From Sphingomonas bacterium (GTDB lineage: Bacteria > Pseudomonadota > Alphaproteobacteria > Sphingomonadales > Sphingomonadaceae): DNA of 9,094 nucleotides. Position numbers and translations under genes: made by a program. The stretch spans positions 1 to 9,094 of the forward strand of contig JAJAZM010000012.1 of assembly GCA_026785645.1 (NCBI GenBank), written 5' to 3'. The first letter of the stretch is position 1. The number at the start of each line of letters is the position of its first letter. Below, piece after piece: positions 6,089-9,094 of the stretch. Under the pieces are notes generated by a model. The model saw only the letters and a list, made by a program, of their open reading frames with translations. It ran no database searches and had not been told where the DNA came from.

Positions 6089-7948
6089 TTGATCAGATTT
6101 GCACTGCTCGCCTCGACCGCATTGCTCGCCGCCTGCGCGACGACCACCACCGATCCGCTGCTCGCTCCACCCGAGATGCAGGCCCCGGCGGCCGAAGCCC
6201 CCGCCCCCGCACCGGTCGACCAGGCGGCGGCGCTCAAGACATTCTTCGACGACTATGACAAGGCCGAGCTTGCGACGTCGCCGTTGAGCAAAGCCTATCG
6301 TGCGATCAAGGACGGCGATTACGGCAAGCTCGACGAGTTTGGCGAGGCCGCCGCGCTGGCCAATCGCGCGCTCGACCAACGTACCGTGGAAGCGATGCAG
6401 GCGCGCTTCGATCGCGCCGCGCTGCGCCCCGATGATCAGCTGAGCTACGATTTGCTGGTCTATCGCAACCAGCGCTCGGCAAGCATCTTTCCCTATCGCC
6501 GCAACGCTTATGTGTTCGACCAGATGAACGGCGCACAGGCCGACATCCCGGCCTTCCTGATCAACATCCACAAGGTCGAGAGCGAGGCCGACGCGCGCGA
6601 CTATATCAGCCGCATCCGCGCCACCGGCCCGTTCATCGACCAGGCCGTCGCCGAAGCCGCCGAGCGCGAGAAGCAGGGCGTGCTGCCACCCAAATGGGTG
6701 TTCGCGCAGGTCATCGACCAATCGAAGAACATCGTCTCTGGCGCGCCATTCGACCGCGGCGCCGACAATGACGTGTTCGCCGATTTCAAGGGCAAGGTTG
6801 CCAAGCTGTCGATCCCGCAAGCGTCGAAGGATGCGCTGATCGGCGACGCGCGCACGGCGCTGACCGGTTCGGTCGGTCCGGCTTACCAGCGGCTGGTCGC
6901 CTCGCTCACCGCGCAATCGGCACGCGCCGGGACCGACGATGGCATCTGGCGGTTCAAGGACGGCGCGGCGCAATATCAGGCGCTGCTCAATTATTACACG
7001 ACCACCAAACTGACTGGCGACCAGATTCACGCGCTCGGCCTTGCCCAGGTTGCGCGAATCCATGGCGAGATGGACGCGATCAGGAAGCAGGTCGGGTTCA
7101 AGGGCAACCTCAGCCAATTCTTCGCCCACATCCGCGACGGCAAGCAATATTATTATCCCAACACGCCGGCGGGCAAGCAGCGTTACCTCGATGAATCGTT
7201 GAAGGCGCAGGCCCAGGTCCAGGCCGCGCTGCCGCGTTACTTCGGGCGGCTGCCCAAGACTGCGCTGCTGATCAAGGCGGTCGAGCCGTTCCGCGAGAAG
7301 AATGCGGGGAAAGCATTTTACCAGGACCCGCCGCCCGACGGGTCGCGCCCCGGTACTTACTATGTCAATTTGTACGACATGCGGAACATGCCGTCGGTCG
7401 AGGTCGAGGCGTTATACTGCCACGAAGGCATCCCCGGCCATCACCTCCAAGGCGCGCTACTGAGCGAGCTCGGCGAAGGCGAAGTGCCGCCGTTCCGCCA
7501 ATTTTCGGGCTATACCGCGACCGACGAGGGTTGGGGCCTCTACGCCGAGAAATTGTGCAAGGAGATGGGGCTCTACACCGATCCCTATCGCGATTTCGGG
7601 CGGTTGCAGCTCGAGCTTCATCGCGCGATCCGGCTGGTGGTCGACAGCGGCCTCCACCACAAGCGCTGGAGCCGCGAGCGGGCAATCAAATATGTCGAGG
7701 ATAATAGCGCCGACGCCAAGGGCGGGATCGTCAAGGCGATCGAGCGCTACATTGTCTATCCGGGGCAAGCGACCGCCTACATGGTCGGCAAGCTGAAGAT
7801 CGAGGAGCTTCGGGCGCGGGCCAAGGCCGCGCTTGGGGCGAAATACGACGATCGCGGGTTCCACGATACGGTGCTGCTCGCCGGATCGATGCCGCTCGAC
7901 CTGCTCGAAGCGCGCGTCGACGGATGGATTGCGCGAACGAAGGGCTAA
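6089..7948 (+). CDS. DUF885 family putative metallopeptidase, lipoprotein
   Basis: A 619-residue envelope protein. The TTG start gives MIRFALLASTALLAAC, a clean lipoprotein signal with lipobox LAAC (C16), followed by a Thr run and a Pro/Ala-rich linker to about residue 45. The rest is the DUF885 (PF05960) domain, mostly helical in appearance. The probable zinc site is HEGIPGHH (445-452) with a downstream Glu in DEGWGLYAE (E480). Both are hallmarks of this family, which is grouped with zinc metallopeptidases although few members have been assayed. YYYP (around 350) and YYVNLYDMRN are other family-like segments. I infer peptide hydrolysis at the periplasmic side of a membrane; the substrate is unknown. 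The gene is divergent from pyrD with a 108-bp gap in which I see no convincing promoter. A hairpin follows its stop by 11 bp. Confidence 0.9.
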   Translation: MIRFALLASTALLAACATTTTDPLLAPPEMQAPAAEAPAPAPVDQAAALKTFFDDYDKAELATSPLSKAYRAIKDGDYGKLDEFGEAAALANRALDQRTVEAMQARFDRAALRPDDQLSYDLLVYRNQRSASIFPYRRNAYVFDQMNGAQADIPAFLINIHKVESEADARDYISRIRATGPFIDQAVAEAAEREKQGVLPPKWVFAQVIDQSKNIVSGAPFDRGADNDVFADFKGKVAKLSIPQASKDALIGDARTALTGSVGPAYQRLVASLTAQSARAGTDDGIWRFKDGAAQYQALLNYYTTTKLTGDQIHALGLAQVARIHGEMDAIRKQVGFKGNLSQFFAHIRDGKQYYYPNTPAGKQRYLDESLKAQAQVQAALPRYFGRLPKTALLIKAVEPFREKNAGKAFYQDPPPDGSRPGTYYVNLYDMRNMPSVEVEALYCHEGIPGHHLQGALLSELGEGEVPPFRQFSGYTATDEGWGLYAEKLCKEMGLYTDPYRDFGRLQLELHRAIRLVVDSGLHHKRWSRERAIKYVEDNSADAKGGIVKAIERYIVYPGQATAYMVGKLKIEELRARAKAALGAKYDDRGFHDTVLLAGSMPLDLLEARVDGWIARTKG

Positions 7949-7959
7949 TTCCCGCACAG

Positions 7960-7987
7960 CGTCACCCCGGCTTGAGCCGGGGTGACG
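7960..7987. repeat. Perfect 12-bp hairpin, REP-like or terminator
   Basis: The arms CGTCACCCCGGC and GCCGGGGTGACG are perfectly complementary around a TTGA loop. It starts 11 bp after the DUF885 stop, so it could end that transcript, but no T-run follows on the plus strand. The sequence resembles the GTCACCCCGG...CCGGGGTGAC palindromes scattered between genes in many alphaproteobacterial genomes (from memory, not searched). It is the only copy in this window. Confidence 0.65.
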
Positions 7988-7988
7988 G

Positions 7989-8017
7989 TTGCAAAACACG
8001 ACGCGGCCCCCTAAATC
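7989..8017 (+). promoter_or_regulatory. Candidate promoter of the suf operon
   Basis: TTGCAA (7989-7994) and TAAATC (8012-8017) are separated by exactly 17 bp. The matches to the sigma-70 consensus are 4/6 and 3/6. It lies directly upstream of the Rrf2 regulator gene, and the -10 falls inside the left arm of the dyad at 8010-8040. Transcription would start near 8024, giving a leader of about 20 nt. Moderate evidence only. Confidence 0.4.
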
Positions 8018-8040
8018 GGACTGGAACACTCCGATTTAGG
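8010..8040. promoter_or_regulatory. 31-bp dyad, candidate Rrf2 autoregulatory operator
   Basis: The arms CCTAAATCGGA (8010-8020) and TCCGATTTAGG (8030-8040) are perfect inverted repeats around the 9-nt spacer CTGGAACAC, where two more symmetric pairs match (13 of 15 in total). The right arm includes AGG of the regulator's Shine-Dalgarno (AGGA, 8038-8041, 5 nt from ATG 8047), and the left arm covers the candidate -10. Rrf2 Fe-S regulators (IscR and relatives) bind dyads of about this length at their own promoters, so negative autoregulation is the natural reading. The half-site is not the E. coli IscR type 1 sequence as I recall it. Confidence 0.65.
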
Positions 8041-8046
8041 AAATCC

Positions 8047-8448
8047 ATGCGCCTCACCCACCTTGCCGATTATGCGGTCGTGATGATGACCGCAGCCGCG
8101 CGTCGCGAGGCGGGTGCGCGGCTGTCCGCGGCCGAGTTGTCGGGCGAGACCGGCGTTCCGCTCCCCACCGCGCAGAAATTGATGGGCAAGCTCGCCGCGG
8201 CGGGACTGCTGACCAGTGTGCGCGGTTTTGGGGGTGGCTTCACCCTCGCGCGCTCAATTGCCGACATCAGCCTGGCCGATATCGTCGAGGCGGTCGAAGG
8301 GCCGATTGCGATGACGCAATGTTCGGACGGCCTGCCGAGCGACTGCGCGCTCGATGCGCATTGCCGGGTCAAGCCGCACATGGGCGTGGTCGGCGCCAAG
8401 GTTCGTGGCGCGCTCCACGCGGTCACTCTTCAGGAATTAGCGCAATGA
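8047..8448 (+). CDS. Rrf2-family SUF system Fe-S assembly regulator
   Basis: A 133-residue cytoplasmic winged-helix regulator. MRLTHLADYAVVMM opens the domain, AAELSGETGVPLPTAQKLMG is the helix-turn-helix region, and RGFGGGFTLAR (59-69) is the wing typical of IscR/Rrf2 proteins. ISLADIVEAVEGPIAMTQC leads to three cysteines (C92, C100, C106) in the place where IscR binds its [2Fe-2S] cluster, so it should sense Fe-S status. It reads like the TIGR02944 group (SUF system regulator) rather than classical IscR. The ATG at 8047 is chosen because it starts this conserved N-terminus and has AGGA 5 nt upstream; an upstream in-frame ATG at 7924 lies inside the DUF885 gene. Its TGA overlaps the sufB ATG, placing it as first gene of the suf operon and probably its repressor, including of itself through the dyad upstream. 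Confidence 0.93.
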   Translation: MRLTHLADYAVVMMTAAARREAGARLSAAELSGETGVPLPTAQKLMGKLAAAGLLTSVRGFGGGFTLARSIADISLADIVEAVEGPIAMTQCSDGLPSDCALDAHCRVKPHMGVVGAKVRGALHAVTLQELAQ

Positions 8449-9094
8449 ACGAGGCAGTCATGACCAACGTCCAAGCGCGCGAGGCGATCGCCAAGGATTA
8501 TGAGTGGGGTTTCTCCTCGGACATCGAGCAGGAGTTCGCGCCCAAGGGCCTGTCCGAAGACACCGTGCGCTTCATCTCGGCCAAGAAGAACGAGCCCGAG
8601 TGGATGCTCGAGTGGCGGCTGAAGGCGTATCGCGCGTGGCTCGAGATGGAGGACATCGACTGGGCCAAGCTCGACATTCCCGCGATCGACTATCAGGACG
8701 CTTATTATTACGCCGCGCCGGTCGCCAAGCCCAAGCTCGGCAGCCTCGACGAGGTCGATCCTGAAATCCTGCGCGTCTATGCCAAGCTCGGAATCCCGAT
8801 CGAGGAGCAGAAGGTGCTCGCCGGGGTCGAGGGCGCGCGGCGGGTCGCGGTCGACGCAGTGTTCGACAGCGTCTCGGTCGCGACCACCTTCCGCGAGGAA
8901 TTGAAGGCCGCGGGGGTGATCTTCCTGTCGATCAGCGAAGCGATCAAGGAATATCCCGACCTCATCAAGAAGTATCTCGGCAGCGTCGTGCCGCAGCGCG
9001 ACAATGTCTTCGCCTGCCTCAACGCCGCGGTGTTCAGCGACGGCACCTTCGTGCTGGTCCCCGAGGGCGTGCGCTGCCCGATGGAATTGTCGAC
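8445..9094 (+). CDS. sufB: Fe-S cluster assembly scaffold SufB, 5' part (partial)
   Basis: The frame from ATG 8445 stays open to the window edge (216 full codons, out of roughly 490 usual for SufB). SufB works with SufC and SufD as the SufBC2D scaffold that builds Fe-S clusters in the cytoplasm. Diagnostic segments are YEWGFSSDIEQEFAPKGLSE, EPEWMLEWRLKAY, YAKLGIPIEEQKVLAGVEG, VAVDAVFDSVSVATTFREEL, GVIFLSISEA, YLGSVVPQRDNVFACLNAAV and VPEGVRCPMELS. The start overlaps the regulator's stop as ATGA, with AGGA 10 nt upstream; ATG 8460 is a possible alternative start. The overlap indicates translational coupling with the regulator. The rest of the suf operon (sufC, sufD, sufS and others) is expected beyond the window, by family context. 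Confidence 0.95.
   Translation, partial: MNEAVMTNVQAREAIAKDYEWGFSSDIEQEFAPKGLSEDTVRFISAKKNEPEWMLEWRLKAYRAWLEMEDIDWAKLDIPAIDYQDAYYYAAPVAKPKLGSLDEVDPEILRVYAKLGIPIEEQKVLAGVEGARRVAVDAVFDSVSVATTFREELKAAGVIFLSISEAIKEYPDLIKKYLGSVVPQRDNVFACLNAAVFSDGTFVLVPEGVRCPMELS

Noticed and set aside
6062..7147. Long minus-strand open frame (361 codons) opposite the DUF885 gene
   Set aside because: It is an antisense shadow of a high-GC gene. Its translation is low in recognisable motifs, and the plus-strand frame has a clear signal peptide and family motifs.
8504..9046. Short open frames at the right edge on both strands
   Set aside because: They are off-frame readings of sufB, whose own frame is open to the window edge and clearly recognisable.
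1..9094. A novel multi-gene system, mobile element, CRISPR array or defence island
   Set aside because: Every gene belongs to or resembles a common metabolic or envelope family. There are no direct repeats, integrase or transposase genes, and no sign of a composition break by eye.

Overview
The window is GC-rich and densely coding, and it looks like ordinary chromosome from an alphaproteobacterium, most likely a sphingomonad (Sphingomonas or a close relative). The placement is an inference from codon use, from the TIGR02944-like SUF regulator sitting directly before sufB, and from the way several proteins read. No taxonomic marker such as rRNA is present. I see no transposase, phage gene, tRNA, CRISPR array or defence-type cassette, and no gap between genes exceeds 120 bases.

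Layout from left to right. (1) The 3' end of a VOC/glyoxalase-I-like gene overlaps gloB (glyoxalase II), so the two steps of glutathione-dependent methylglyoxal detoxification may be encoded side by side. (2) A small four-cysteine lipoprotein of uncertain role follows on the same strand. (3) A long-chain acyl-CoA synthetase lies on the minus strand, with a 14-bp perfect palindrome just upstream of its ribosome binding site. (4) A gamma-glutamyltransferase with a lipoprotein-type signal diverges from it. (5) pyrD (class 2, quinone-dependent dihydroorotate dehydrogenase) lies on the minus strand, its end only 7 bp from the end of ggt. (6) A DUF885 putative metallopeptidase lipoprotein diverges from pyrD and is best started at a TTG. 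(7) After a REP- or terminator-like 12-bp hairpin comes the start of a suf operon: an Rrf2-family Fe-S regulator, then sufB overlapping it by ATGA and running off the window.

Three of the proteins carry lipoboxes (the small lipoprotein, GGT and DUF885), so much of the window encodes cell-envelope proteins. GloB and GGT both act on glutathione derivatives, but they are in separate transcription units and in different compartments, so the shared substrate is probably coincidental.

The best unexplained structure is non-coding. A 31-bp near-perfect dyad (11-bp arms) upstream of the Rrf2 gene overlaps a plausible -10 box and the Shine-Dalgarno sequence, and looks like an autoregulatory operator. 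The fadD-side palindrome is a weaker second candidate. I did not find an undescribed multi-gene system.
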